Positions 7,184-15,795 of a stretch of 57,968 nucleotides of DNA are shown here, piece after piece. The stretch's first letter is position 1. Each line of letters opens with the position of its first letter. The stretch is taken from NCBI GenBank assembly GCA_025928585.1, contig JAICJG010000004.1:1-57968 (forward strand). Reading direction: 5' to 3'. Position numbers and translations under genes: made by a program. The stretch is from Rhodanobacteraceae bacterium. GTDB lineage: Bacteria; Pseudomonadota; Gammaproteobacteria; Xanthomonadales; Rhodanobacteraceae. The notes under the pieces are model-generated. The model searched no databases and was not told where the DNA came from. It saw only the letters and a list, made by a program, of their open reading frames with translations.

Positions 7184-8272
7184 ATGAACGCACAACCCAA
7201 CACCGGCATGCAGCCGACCACCTTCGAAAATCCGATGGGCGTGGACGGCTTCGAGTTCGTCGAATTCGCGTCGCCCGAACCCAAGGAGCTGCACGACCTG
7301 TTCCGGCGGCTGGGCTTCACCCCCGTGGCCAGGCACAAATCCAGGGCCGTCACGCTGTATCGCCAGGGCGGCTGCAACCTGCTGGTGAACGAGCAGCCGG
7401 ATTCGTTCGCGGCTGATTTCGCGAAAGAGCATGGTCCGTGCGCCTGCGGCTTCGCGATCCGCTTCTCGCATCCCGCCTCCGAGGTACTGCAAGCCACGCT
7501 GAAGCGTGGCGCAAGGGAAATCACGCACAAGCCCGCGACGCGGACGGTGGACGCGCCGGTGATCGAAGGCATCGGCGGCTGCATGCTGTACCTCGTCGAC
7601 CGCTACGGTGACAACGGCAGCGTGTTCGACGGCTACGAATGGCTGGTGCCGGAAGCGGAGCGTAACCCCAAAGGCTTCGGCCTGACCTTCATCGATCACC
7701 TCACCCACAACCTGCGCTTCGGCGAGATGGCAAAGTGGGCGGATTACTACGAGCGCCTGTTCAACTTCCGCGAGATCAAGTATTTCGACATCAAGGGCGC
7801 CAAGACCGGGCTGGTGTCGAAGGCCATGACCGCGCCGGACGGCATGGTGCGCATCCCGCTCAACGAGTCGAGCGACCCGAGGTCGCAGATCAATGAATAC
7901 CTCGACGAATACAAGGGCGAAGGCATCCAGCACATTGCGCTGTTCACCGACGACATCTACGAGACGGTGGAGCAGATGCGCGCGGCCGGCGTGGAATTCC
8001 TCGACACTCCCGATGCCTATTTCGAGGTGATCGACATACGCGTGCCGAACCACGGCGAGGACGTGCCCAGGCTCGCGAAGAACAAGATCCTCATCGACGC
8101 CGATATGGAAACCCGCAAGAAACTGCTGCTGCAGATCTTCACCCAGAACTGCATCGGCCCGATCTTCTTCGAGATCATCCAGCGCAAGGGCAACGAAGGT
8201 TTCGGCGAGGGCAACTTCCAGGCCCTGTTCGAATCGATCGAGCGCGACCAGATGAAGCGCGGGGTGTTGTAA
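7184..8272 (+). CDS. hpd: 4-Hydroxyphenylpyruvate dioxygenase
   Basis: A non-haem iron enzyme converting 4-hydroxyphenylpyruvate to homogentisate in tyrosine breakdown. The 362 residues form two vicinal-oxygen-chelate domains. The three iron ligands are visible: H172 in FIDHLTHNL, H250 in GIQHIALFT and E330 in PIFFEIIQRKG. The C-terminal helix region EGNFQALFESIERDQ is typical. The leader upstream is long and carries the divergent promoter and operator shared with marR. hmgA follows after 195 bases and then fahA, giving pathway order on one strand. Confidence 0.96.
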   Translation: MNAQPNTGMQPTTFENPMGVDGFEFVEFASPEPKELHDLFRRLGFTPVARHKSRAVTLYRQGGCNLLVNEQPDSFAADFAKEHGPCACGFAIRFSHPASEVLQATLKRGAREITHKPATRTVDAPVIEGIGGCMLYLVDRYGDNGSVFDGYEWLVPEAERNPKGFGLTFIDHLTHNLRFGEMAKWADYYERLFNFREIKYFDIKGAKTGLVSKAMTAPDGMVRIPLNESSDPRSQINEYLDEYKGEGIQHIALFTDDIYETVEQMRAAGVEFLDTPDAYFEVIDIRVPNHGEDVPRLAKNKILIDADMETRKKLLLQIFTQNCIGPIFFEIIQRKGNEGFGEGNFQALFESIERDQMKRGVL

Positions 8273-8467
8273 GGCATCGCCTGACACGGATCAGGTCGGA
8301 TCACGGCAGATTAAAGTGGGCAAAGCCGGGCTTGGAATTGGTGATTTGATCCGGCACTCATGCGTAGTGGCCGGCGCGGGGCGCTGGGCGCTCTGTCGCC
8401 GCAACCGCTTGCTTTCGATCAGCCTTGATCTGCCATTATCCGCGTCAAAAGCTCTTGAGGCCCCACC

Positions 8468-9775
8468 ATGGCGTTGAATTACCAAACCGGCTTCGGCAAC
8501 GAACTCGCGAGCGAGGCGCTCGCAGGCGCGTTGCCGGTGGGGCAGAACTCGCCGCAGAAGGTGCCCTACGGCCTGTATGCCGAACAGTTGTCCGGCACCG
8601 CGTTCACCGCGCCGCGGCACGCCAACCGCCGAAGCTGGCTCTACCGCATCCGCCCCGCCGCGCTGCACGGGGCATTCACTGCGTATTCGCAGCCGCGTTT
8701 CCACAACCGCTTCGACGAGGCACCGACGCCACCGGACCAGATGCGCTGGAGTCCGTTCGCATGGCCGGATGTGCCCACCGACTTCGTCGACGGCCTGTTT
8801 GCGATGGCGGGCAACGGCTCGGCGGCGACGCAAACCGGCGTCGGCATCCACCTGTACGCCTGCAACCAGCCGATGGAGGGCCGCTTCTTCTACGACGCCG
8901 ACGGCGAATTGCTGATCGTGCCGCAGCAGGGCCGTCTCGCGATCGCAACCGAGCTCGGGGCGCTGGACATCGAACCGCAGCAGATCGCGCTGATTCCGCG
9001 CGGCGTGCGCTTCCGCGTGGACCTGCCGGATGGCGCGGCACGCGGCTACGTTTGCGAGAACTTCGGCGCACACCTGCGCCTGCCGGAACTCGGCCCCATC
9101 GGCACCAACGGCAATGCCAACGCGCGGGACTTCGAGGCGCCGGCCGCCGCCTATGAAGACGTGGAAGGCGATTTCGAACTGGTCGGCAAGTTCCAGGGCA
9201 ACCTCTGGCGCGCGCCGATCGACCATTCGCCGCTGGACGTGGTCGCCTGGCACGGCAGCAACGTGCCGTACCGCTACGACCTGCGCCGCTTCAACACCAT
9301 CGGCTCGATCAGCTACGACCACCCGGACCCGTCGATCTTCACGGTGCTGACTTCGCCGAGCGATACCCCCGGCACCGCCAACCTGGATTTCGCGATCTTC
9401 CCGCCGCGCTGGCTGGTCGCCGAGCACACCTTCCGCCCGCCGTGGTTCCATCGCAACATCGCGAGCGAATTCATGGGCCTCGTCCACGGCGAATACGACG
9501 CCAAGGACGCGAACGCGGGCGGCGGATTCGTCCCGGGCGGGGCCTCGCTGCACAACTGCATGAGCGGACACGGTCCGGACGCAGCCAGCCATGCCAGGGC
9601 GCTCGCGGCGGATACCACCAGGCCGCAACACGTGGTCGATACCATGGCCTTCATGTTCGAGACGCGCGCGGTCATCCACCCTACCCGGCAGGCGCTGGAA
9701 TCGCCGCAGCGCCAGCGCGATTACCAGCAATGCTGGCAGGGTCTGCAGAAACACTTCGATCCATCGCGACGGTAA
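8468..9775 (+). CDS. hmgA: Homogentisate 1,2-dioxygenase
   Basis: Opens the aromatic ring of homogentisate to maleylacetoacetate using Fe(II). The product is 435 residues, full length. Iron ligands fall at H328 (WFHRN), E334 (ASEFMG) and H368 (GHGPD), with the typical [14 protein letters not shown] segment between the last two. The N-terminus [14 protein letters not shown] is characteristic of the family. The start has a GAGG seven bases upstream. The 195-base gap after hpd could hold a separate promoter, although I see only a weak candidate with a 19-base spacer. fahA begins 15 bases after the stop. Confidence 0.96.
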   Translation: MALNYQTGFGNELASEALAGALPVGQNSPQKVPYGLYAEQLSGTAFTAPRHANRRSWLYRIRPAALHGAFTAYSQPRFHNRFDEAPTPPDQMRWSPFAWPDVPTDFVDGLFAMAGNGSAATQTGVGIHLYACNQPMEGRFFYDADGELLIVPQQGRLAIATELGALDIEPQQIALIPRGVRFRVDLPDGAARGYVCENFGAHLRLPELGPIGTNGNANARDFEAPAAAYEDVEGDFELVGKFQGNLWRAPIDHSPLDVVAWHGSNVPYRYDLRRFNTIGSISYDHPDPSIFTVLTSPSDTPGTANLDFAIFPPRWLVAEHTFRPPWFHRNIASEFMGLVHGEYDAKDANAGGGFVPGGASLHNCMSGHGPDAASHARALAADTTRPQHVVDTMAFMFETRAVIHPTRQALESPQRQRDYQQCWQGLQKHFDPSRR

Positions 9776-9790
9776 GCCACGAGGAGGCGC

Positions 9791-10789
9791 ATGAAACTCG
9801 GAACCCTGAAGGAAGGCGGGCGCGACGGGACCCTGATCGTCGTCAGCCGCGACCTCGCCCACGGCGTGCGCGCCACCGGCATCGCGCGGACCTTGCAGGC
9901 GGCGCTGGACGACTGGCAAAACGCCGCGCCGCGACTGCACGCGCTCTACGACGCGCTGTGCCTGCACCGCCACAAGGCGGTCGAGCACGCGTTCGAGCTC
10001 GACTTCGCCGCGCTGGCGGCGCCGCTGCCGCGCGCCTACGAGTTCGTGGACGGGAGTGCGTACCTGCCGCACGTCGAGCGCGTCCGCAAGGCGCGCGGCG
10101 CGACGGTGCCGGAGTCCTTCTACACCGATCCCCTGATGTACCAGGCCACCAGCGCGGGCTTCCTCGGGCCGCGCGATCCGGTGGTCGTGACCAGCGAGGA
10201 TTACGGGATCGACCTCGAAGCCGAGGTCGTCGTCGTCACCGACGACGTGCCGATGGCCGTGGCCCCGAAGCAGGCTTCCCACCACATCCAGTTGATCGGC
10301 CTGGTCAACGACGTCAGCCTGCGCAACCTGATCCCGGCGGAACTCGCCAAGGGTTTCGGCTTCCTGCAATCCAAGCCGCGTTCGGCCTTGTCACCGGTAC
10401 TGGTGACGCCCGACGAATTGCGCGACGCCTGGCGCGAGGACAAGGTGCACCTGCCGATGCGCACCTGGATCAACGGCCAGTGGTTCGGCGAAGCCGAGGC
10501 CGGCGAAGACATGCAGTTCGACTTCGCGCAACTGGTGGCCCACGCGGCGAAGACGCGCCCGCTCGCCGCCGGCACCATCGTGGGCTCCGGCACCATCGCC
10601 AACCAGGACACCTCGCGCGGCGCCTCCTGCCTTGCCGAGCAGCGCACGGTCGAGAAACTGCGCGGGGGCGAGGCCGTGACGCCGTTCCTGAAGTTCGGGG
10701 ACACGGTCAAGATCGACATGCACGACATGGACGGCAATTCGATTTTCGGCGCGATCGAACAGGAAATTCGATCGGGCTCCCGCCCATGA
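9791..10789 (+). CDS. fahA: Fumarylacetoacetate hydrolase
   Basis: Splits fumarylacetoacetate to fumarate and acetoacetate, the last step of tyrosine degradation. The 332-residue protein is the shorter bacterial form of the family. It has an N-terminal domain to about residue 80, then the catalytic FAH domain with the acidic metal-binding cluster around EAEVVVVTDDVP and the motif GSGTIANQD near residues 270-280. A strong ribosome site (GAGGAGG) precedes the ATG. It is probably co-transcribed with hmgA. A gene for maleylacetoacetate isomerase (maiA), needed between hmgA and this enzyme, is not in the window. Confidence 0.93.
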   Translation: MKLGTLKEGGRDGTLIVVSRDLAHGVRATGIARTLQAALDDWQNAAPRLHALYDALCLHRHKAVEHAFELDFAALAAPLPRAYEFVDGSAYLPHVERVRKARGATVPESFYTDPLMYQATSAGFLGPRDPVVVTSEDYGIDLEAEVVVVTDDVPMAVAPKQASHHIQLIGLVNDVSLRNLIPAELAKGFGFLQSKPRSALSPVLVTPDELRDAWREDKVHLPMRTWINGQWFGEAEAGEDMQFDFAQLVAHAAKTRPLAAGTIVGSGTIANQDTSRGASCLAEQRTVEKLRGGEAVTPFLKFGDTVKIDMHDMDGNSIFGAIEQEIRSGSRP

Positions 10790-10901
10790 ACGCTGCACCG
10801 ACGGCCGTTACCCCGACAGTCCCCCGGATGGACGGACGGTCGAAATGACGTTGCTGCGGTAAACTGCTCCTCTTGAGCCGCACGTGGTGACGTAGGCCAT
10901 C

Positions 10902-11675
10902 ATGGAATCGCGTCCGTCACAATCTGGAGGATATGCGCCCTTGGAGCGCCGCACCGGGATTCCGGCGAACGACGGCGACGCCGAGCGTTTCTGCTCGAGC
11001 TGTGCGTTCGCGGAAGCCTGCGCCCTGGCGGGCTACGGCAAGACCGAGCTCTCCGAATTGCACTGTCTGGTGGAACACATCGGGCCGTTCGAACCGGGGC
11101 AGCGGATTTTTCGCAACGGCGATCCGTTCCGCGCGCTGTTCGCGGTCCGCTCGGGAATGGTCAAGACCACCCTGGTGGATACCGAAGGACGCGAACAGGT
11201 GCTCGGCTTCTACCTGCCCGGCGAAATGGTCGGGCTCGACGCGATCTATCCCGAGCATTACCCCTGCGACGGCATCGCGCTGGAAAACACCGAGTGCTGC
11301 CGGTTCTCGTTCCCGGCGATGAGCGCGCTGGCGGCGCGTCAGCCCAAGGTCCAGCAACACCTGTTCCGGATGCTCAGCAAGGAACTCGGATCGGCCAGCC
11401 TGCTCGCCGGCGACCACTCCGCGGACGAAAGACTGGCGGCGTTCCTGGTGGACCTCGGCGACCGCTACGCCGCGCGCGGACTCTCGGGCACCAAATTCCG
11501 CTTGAGCATGGCGCGCGCAGACATCGCGAACTACCTCCGGCTGGCGGCAGAGACCGTCAGCCGCGTACTTGGCCGCTTCCGCGAGCAGGATCTGATCGCG
11601 ATCGATGGCCGCAGCGTGGAACTGCTCGATCCAGTGCGCCTGCGCGAATTGGCACGCTCCGTCCTCAACGCCTAG
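10902..11675 (+). CDS. fnr: FNR/ANR-type oxygen-sensing transcriptional regulator
   Basis: A CRP/FNR superfamily protein of 257 residues. The N-terminal cysteines C31-x2-C34-x5-C40 and a fourth at C133 (C132 is adjacent) match the ligand pattern of the oxygen-labile [4Fe-4S] cluster of FNR. The cyclic-nucleotide-binding-like fold runs from about residue 55 to 165. The helix-turn-helix contains the core E-T-V-S-R followed by VLGRFREQDLI, as in FNR, which predicts recognition of TTGAT-N4-ATCAA. A near-match lies upstream of ccoN at 53518. The gene stands alone, 112 bases after fahA. No clear autoregulatory box is visible upstream. The start is the first plausible ATG; the ribosome site is weak. 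Confidence 0.9.
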   Translation: MESRPSQSGGYAPLERRTGIPANDGDAERFCSSCAFAEACALAGYGKTELSELHCLVEHIGPFEPGQRIFRNGDPFRALFAVRSGMVKTTLVDTEGREQVLGFYLPGEMVGLDAIYPEHYPCDGIALENTECCRFSFPAMSALAARQPKVQQHLFRMLSKELGSASLLAGDHSADERLAAFLVDLGDRYAARGLSGTKFRLSMARADIANYLRLAAETVSRVLGRFREQDLIAIDGRSVELLDPVRLRELARSVLNA

Positions 11676-11979
11676 GGAACCTTGATTGCGCTCGTCATTC
11701 CGGGCCGCTGCAGCTCTTGGCGGCGGCCCCGGGAAATCCTGCGTCGTCATGCTCTTGACGACTTGCAGCCAAGACGCCGGTTACGCGCGGCTCCTGCCGC
11801 ACGCCTTGCAGGGGCCAGCGGCTCCGCCGTTGTCGGCTTCGGCATCCTGCCTGCGCAATCCCGCTTTCGCGGGGATGACGTGAAAAGTAGCGTGTCATCC
11901 GCGCCGGCCTGGGCCAGGTCAACGTGCAACTGCACGGCGGCCCCCCTATCTTTCCAGCACCACTTCCCGCACCCCCGAC
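11676..11979. other. Intergenic region with palindromic repeat remnants
   Basis: No gene is visible in these 304 bases. They hold cgtcattccgggccgc near 11690 facing a partly complementary ggcggccccgggaaatcc near 11721-11738, and a compact hairpin at 11854-11881. These resemble the abundant CGTCATTCCCGCGAAAGCGGG-type repeats of Xanthomonadales, apparently present as eroded copies. Confidence 0.55.
11854..11881. repeat. Short palindromic repeat (cgtcatccccgcgaaagcgg type)
   Basis: On the plus strand the hairpin is cccgc-tttc-gcggg (11860-11873) followed by gatgacg. The reverse complement gives the motif common between genes in Xanthomonadales. It may also act as a weak terminator after the fnr-like gene, but there is no T-tract. 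Confidence 0.55.
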
Positions 11980-12375
11980 ATGACCGCCTGGTACCTGCAA
12001 ATCCTGTGGACCCACATCGGCTGCGTGATCGCTTCGGGCACCCTGTTCTTCACGCGCGGCTGCATGATGCTGGCCGGATGGCCCGCCGCCAATCACATCG
12101 CATTGCGGCGCATCTCGGTACTGATCGACGTGCTGCTGCTTGCCGCCGCGATCACGCTGACGACGATCATCCACCAGTACCCGTTCGTGCAGGCATGGCT
12201 GACCGTCAAGGTGGTGCTGCTGGTGGTCTACATCGTCCTGGGCGTGTTCGCGCTCCGTCGTGGTCGCACCCGCGCCGCCCGCGCCGTGTATTTCGGCGCG
12301 GCGCTCGCCGTGTTCCTGTTCATCGTGACCGTCGCGCGTACCCACAATCCGCTGGGAGCATTCGCGAACCTGTAG
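11980..12375 (+). CDS. SirB2-family small inner-membrane protein
   Basis: A 131-residue protein with four hydrophobic segments (about residues 8-28, 45-65, 72-92, 100-120). The N-terminal pattern LQILWTHIGCVIASGTLFFTR, split here as LQILWTHIGC and FFTRG, with a histidine in helix one and an RG at its end, matches the SirB2 family. The family was named from Salmonella invasion gene regulation, but its biochemical role is unclear. It follows the fnr-like gene on the same strand after a repeat-containing gap and is probably transcribed separately. The convergent Rieske gene ends 88 bases downstream. Confidence 0.75.
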   Translation: MTAWYLQILWTHIGCVIASGTLFFTRGCMMLAGWPAANHIALRRISVLIDVLLLAAAITLTTIIHQYPFVQAWLTVKVVLLVVYIVLGVFALRRGRTRAARAVYFGAALAVFLFIVTVARTHNPLGAFANL

Positions 12376-12463
12376 GGGACTCATGCCGGCGATCGGCGTC
12401 GGCCCGATTCAATGTGCGCAGCGACGGAACCGGTGACGCCGGCACCCATGGGCCCGGACCAGC

Positions 12464-12805
12464 CTACGCCCGCGTCACTGCGCCATCGCGCACCTGCACC
12501 GCGATCGCCACCAGCGACTGGCCGCGGCAGGGACCCGCAATGCAGAGCCCGCCCTGCCGCAGCGCAAAAGTCGCGCCGTGCACGGCGCAGGTCAGTTTGT
12601 CGTCCTTGACCAGAAACAGGCCCGGCGCATAGTCCATCCGGCGCCCCGCGTGCGGACAGACATTCAACCATGCCTGCACCGAATTGCCGCGCCGAGCCAA
12701 CAGCAGCGGCTCGCCTTCCGGATCGGGCGGGTTCACGCCGAGGACACCGCCGTCCGGAATATCCTCGAGGCGGCACAGGATTTCGTGGGCGCTCGTCATG
12801 TCCAT
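12464..12805 (-). CDS. Rieske [2Fe-2S] ferredoxin-like protein
   Basis: A small Rieske protein of 113 residues, likely a cytoplasmic electron carrier for an oxygenase or reductase. Cluster ligands are C50-x-H52 (CPHAG) and C73-x2-H76 (CAVHGA). The protein resembles NirD and dioxygenase ferredoxins and has no transmembrane or catalytic extension. The ATG at 12805 is preceded by GAGGAG at six bases; the much longer frame upstream is arginine-rich and overlaps the facing gene. No oxygenase partner is adjacent, so its partner is unknown. Confidence 0.85.
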   Translation of the reverse strand: MDMTSAHEILCRLEDIPDGGVLGVNPPDPEGEPLLLARRGNSVQAWLNVCPHAGRRMDYAPGLFLVKDDKLTCAVHGATFALRQGGLCIAGPCRGQSLVAIAVQVRDGAVTRA

Positions 12806-12946
12806 CCGCGGCTCCTCGCCGGTGGCTCGGGATACGCCGGCGCCGGGCTCGTCCGCCGCACCGGCGGCCGCAGGCCGGGCAGCTCGCGCGCCAGCGACCC
12901 TTGCGATCACGCGCCAGCGCCCGCATGGTTGAAGGGTCATTCTGCC

Positions 12947-13228
12947 ATGCCGAGCGATCCGGTGCGCGCGCAAGCCTTCTGTCTCCGATTGCCACGACAT
13001 CCCTTGCTGCGCCTGCTGGCGGTTGCGGGCGGCGCGCTGGTGCTGGCCGGCGTGCTCGCAATGGGCGTGATCGTCGGCACGCTCGCCGTGGCGATCACGG
13101 CCGGATGGCTGGTCGTGCGGCGCTGGCTCGGCAGCCGCGGCCACCGGCGCCGGGACCCATCCATCATCGAGGGCGAATTCAGCGTGGTGCGGTATTCCGT
13201 GGGCGACGCGCTTCCCCCAGGCGACTGA
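12947..13228 (+). CDS. Small hypothetical membrane protein
   Basis: Unrecognised 93-residue product. A basic N-terminus (RAQAFCLRLPRHP) precedes one long hydrophobic stretch from about residue 22 to 60 that could form two closely spaced membrane helices. A short arginine-rich segment follows, and the tail contains DPSIIEGEFSVV. Small proteins with a hydrophobic core and a C-terminal IEGE[FY]-x-V motif occur in related bacteria without known function (from memory, not verified). It is divergent from the Rieske gene with 141 bases between, and the next gene begins 22 bases downstream. Confidence 0.55.
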   Translation: MPSDPVRAQAFCLRLPRHPLLRLLAVAGGALVLAGVLAMGVIVGTLAVAITAGWLVVRRWLGSRGHRRRDPSIIEGEFSVVRYSVGDALPPGD

Positions 13229-13250
13229 GGACGCCGGCGACAAGAAGCGG

Positions 13251-14159
13251 ATGGCGGACTTGGGGCGCGGCCCGCAGAATGGCCGCATGAACGCCAAACC
13301 CGCCATCCATACCGCCCCGGACCCCCTGGACCGCGCCCGCGAGATCCTGGACGGGAGCGATCCCGCTCCCGCCCTGGGTGACCTGGCCCGCCGGGTCGGC
13401 TTGTCCCCCGGCTGGTTGCAACGCAGCTTCCGCCGCCGCTTCGGCGTATCACCCTCCGAATACGTGCGCGCGCGGCGCTTCGGTGCATTCAAGCGCACGT
13501 TGCGAGGCGGCTCCGACGTGACGGACGCCGTGTATGCCGCAGGATTCGGCTCCGGCAGCCGGGTGTACGAGCACTCGGACCGCCTGCTGGGCATGCCTCC
13601 GACGCGCTATCGCGACGGCGGACTGGGCGTCGCGATCCGCTACACCACGGTCGCCTCGCCACTCGGGCGCGTGCTGGTCGCGGCGACCGCGCGCGGATTG
13701 TGCGCGGTCACCATCGGTGACGAGGACGATGCCCTGCTCGGCGCGCTTCGCAAGGAATTCCCGCGGGCCGAACTGACACGGATCGATGCGGGACGCGACG
13801 AATGGCTGGCCGCCGTGGTGGCACGCGTTGCGCGCCAGTTCGCCGGGGCCGATCACGGCGGGCCCGCACCGGCACTGCCGCCACTCGACGTCACCGCCAC
13901 CGCGTTCCAGTGGCGCGTGTGGGAAGCGTTGACCCGGATTCCCGCCGGCGAAACCCGCAGCTACGGCGCCATCGCCGACGCCATCGGCGAGCCCGGCGCA
14001 GCGCGCGCCGTGGGCCGCGCCTGCGGCGAGAACCGCCTGGCCCTGATCGTGCCGTGCCACCGGGTGGTGCGCGCCGATGGAACCCTCGGCGGTTGGCGCT
14101 GGGGCGCGATGCGCAAACGGATCCTGCTGGAGCGCGAGCTGCGCGGCAATCCGACTTGA
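13251..14159 (+). CDS. AraC-type/O6-methylguanine-DNA methyltransferase fusion (Ada-like, lacking the phosphotriester domain)
   Basis: Repairs O6-alkylguanine by irreversible transfer to its own cysteine. An AraC-type helix-turn-helix domain occupies about residues 35-120 (LARRVGLSPGWLQRSF, then MPPTRYRDGG). The Ogt-type domain follows with NRLALIVPCHRVV, where the acceptor cysteine is residue 269 from this start, and the arginine-finger region VGRACGENRL before it. True Ada begins with a zinc-cysteine domain that senses methyl phosphotriesters and triggers activation; that domain is absent here, and the protein is 302 residues rather than about 354. An internal ATG at 13287 is an equally good start. 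Whether it still regulates transcription is open. Confidence 0.85.
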   Translation: MADLGRGPQNGRMNAKPAIHTAPDPLDRAREILDGSDPAPALGDLARRVGLSPGWLQRSFRRRFGVSPSEYVRARRFGAFKRTLRGGSDVTDAVYAAGFGSGSRVYEHSDRLLGMPPTRYRDGGLGVAIRYTTVASPLGRVLVAATARGLCAVTIGDEDDALLGALRKEFPRAELTRIDAGRDEWLAAVVARVARQFAGADHGGPAPALPPLDVTATAFQWRVWEALTRIPAGETRSYGAIADAIGEPGAARAVGRACGENRLALIVPCHRVVRADGTLGGWRWGAMRKRILLERELRGNPT

Positions 14160-14240
14160 GCTTTGTTCAAGCCAGGCTGTCGAAACTTTCATGACTCCGA
14201 ATGCCTCGCTCCGGACCGACCCGCCTCTAGAATTGCGTCG

Positions 14241-14261
14241 CGCCTCCCTCTGCGGGAGGCG
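14241..14261 (+). terminator. Hairpin with T-rich tail downstream of the ada-like gene
   Basis: The arms cgcctccc and gggaggcg form an 8-bp perfect stem with a 5-base loop, followed by tctttcttcctt. It lies about 80 bases after the ada-like stop and 47 bases before the YedA-like start. It can serve as an intrinsic terminator for the former. It could instead be in the leader of the latter if transcription starts near TAGAAT at 14228. Confidence 0.5.
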
Positions 14262-14307
14262 TCTTTCTTCCTTCGCGCCGCGCGCCGGGCCCAACGGCCG
14301 GACCACC

Positions 14308-15252
14308 ATGAACGACATTGCCCTGTCTGCTTCCGGAAGCGTCGCGTCGCAACGCCGCTGGCTGGTGCCGCTGGCCCTGGGATCCGTGTACCTGATCTGG
14401 GGTTCGACCTATCTCGGCATACGCATCGGTTTGACCGGCTTTCCGCCGTTCGAGATGGCTGCCTTGCGCTTTTTTGCAGCCGGTACCGCGATGTACGCAT
14501 GGTTGCGCCTGCACGGCGTGAAGCCGCCTACGCACCGGCAGTGGCGCAATGCCGCGATCACCGGCGTGTTGTTGCTGCTGTTCGGCAACGGTTTCGTATG
14601 CTTCGCGGAACAGAGTGTCACCTCCGGCATTGCGGCGGTCGCGATTGCCAGCGAGCCGCTGTTCATCGCGCTGTTCCTGTTCGCGTATCGCGAGCGACCG
14701 AGCCGCGGCGAAATCATTGGGCTTGCGATCGGCTTCGTCGGGGTGATCGTGCTGAACAGCGGCGGCACGATGCGCGCCGCGCCCTGGGCCGCCGGGGCGC
14801 TGCTGGTGGCGACCGCCGCCTGGGCGTTCGGTTCGATCTGGAGCCGCCGCCAGGACATGCCGGAAGGACCCATGAACGTGGCCGCGCAGATGCTGTGCGC
14901 GGCGCCCGCGCTGGCGCTCACCGCATGGCTGACTGGCGAGCCCTTGCCCTCGCAGCCGCCGACCGCGTCCCTACTCGCCATTGCGTACCTTGCGGTGTTC
15001 GGATCGATCGTCGGCTTCTCGGCGTACCTTTTCCTCGTGAAGCACGTGCGACCGGCGTTGACCGCCAGCTACGCCTACGTGAACCCGCCGGTCGCGGTGC
15101 TGCTGGGGGCGCTGGTCGCGGGCGAACACGTGGGCACGGCGGAACTCGCGGGCATGGTCGTGATCCTGGTGGGCGTCGCCATCATCACGCTGGCGCATTC
15201 CGGACGCGGCAGGCGGCGCGCAGCCGTGGCGGAGGAGAATCCGCGGCGTTGA
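14308..15252 (+). CDS. yedA: YedA-like drug/metabolite exporter (EamA family)
   Basis: A ten-helix inner-membrane transporter of 314 residues, built from two EamA repeats (about 20-155 and 165-300). The start YLIWGSTYLGIRIG, the repeat boundary VIVLNSGG and SYAYVNPPVAVLLGA near the end correspond closely to E. coli YedA. The substrate is unknown; relatives export amino acids or small metabolites. The ATG at 14308 gives the family N-terminus, while the longer open frame reads into the preceding hairpin and gene. The lpxO-like fragment starts 22 bases downstream. Confidence 0.85.
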   Translation: MNDIALSASGSVASQRRWLVPLALGSVYLIWGSTYLGIRIGLTGFPPFEMAALRFFAAGTAMYAWLRLHGVKPPTHRQWRNAAITGVLLLLFGNGFVCFAEQSVTSGIAAVAIASEPLFIALFLFAYRERPSRGEIIGLAIGFVGVIVLNSGGTMRAAPWAAGALLVATAAWAFGSIWSRRQDMPEGPMNVAAQMLCAAPALALTAWLTGEPLPSQPPTASLLAIAYLAVFGSIVGFSAYLFLVKHVRPALTASYAYVNPPVAVLLGALVAGEHVGTAELAGMVVILVGVAIITLAHSGRGRRRAAVAEENPRR

Positions 15253-15274
15253 TTGGCCTGCCGGCGGTTGCGTC

Positions 15275-15508
15275 ATGGTCAAGTGGATCGTCGTTGCCAT
15301 CCTCGCCGCGTGCGCACGGTACGTGCACTTCCGGGGCCGGGAACGCCACCGCCTCCTGCGCCAGCTTACCGATCACTCGGCGTTCATGGCGCCCATCAAC
15401 GTGTTGATGTACGCGTTCTCGCGGGTGCCGGGGACGCCCTACCTGACGGTCTCCGATGGTCTTCTTCCTGACGGGGCGACGCAGGGAGGACTCCGGGCGG
15501 CTGCTTGA
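15275..15508 (+). pseudogene. N-terminal fragment of an LpxO-like aspartyl/asparaginyl hydroxylase
   Basis: The first 60 or so codons resemble LpxO-type 2-oxoglutarate-dependent hydroxylases that modify lipid A: a membrane helix (VKWIVVAILAACARYVHF) then RGRERHRLLRQLTDHSAF, a short gap, and PGTPYLTVS. Similarity stops near 15457. The frame continues with 17 unrelated residues to a stop at 15508. Intact family members are about 300 residues and carry the iron-binding H-x-D and distal H, none of which is present here. I found no continuation in any frame over the next 290 bases, so this looks like a deletion remnant rather than a simple frameshift. It could still be translated as a small membrane peptide. 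Confidence 0.7.
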
Positions 15509-15795
15509 TCGCCAACGACCATAGCTCGCGACCGGCATTTCAAACCGGAGCGCTGACCACGGGCCTGGCGGCGATCGCACGACATTTCGCACTGCTGGAG
15601 CGCCGTGAATCTGTCACTGCGCTGGCTTGAGTTCGGCTCGCTTCCGGCTGAATAGAAGCGGACGCCCGCGGAATGCGCGCGCAGGTTTGGCCTGGACCGG
15701 ACCGCCGCGGTGGGGGACCATCGCAGCACCAGCGTGCCGAGCACCGGCCGCAGCCCACGCGCACAGCAGGGTCCCAATTGCGCGCCGCGCGGGGC
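15509..15795. other. Apparent non-coding stretch after the lpxO-like remnant
   Basis: Roughly 290 bases between the truncated hydroxylase and the convergent permease. Open frames here are short and overlap each other with no recognisable motif. It is probably a deletion scar together with the terminator region of the ABC operon, but I see no good hairpin with a T-tract. Confidence 0.5.

Noticed and set aside
8417-8430. Inverted repeat GATCA-N4-TGATC upstream of hmgA as an FNR site
   Set aside because: The arms are in the opposite order to TTGAT-N4-ATCAA, so it does not match an FNR box; possibly chance.
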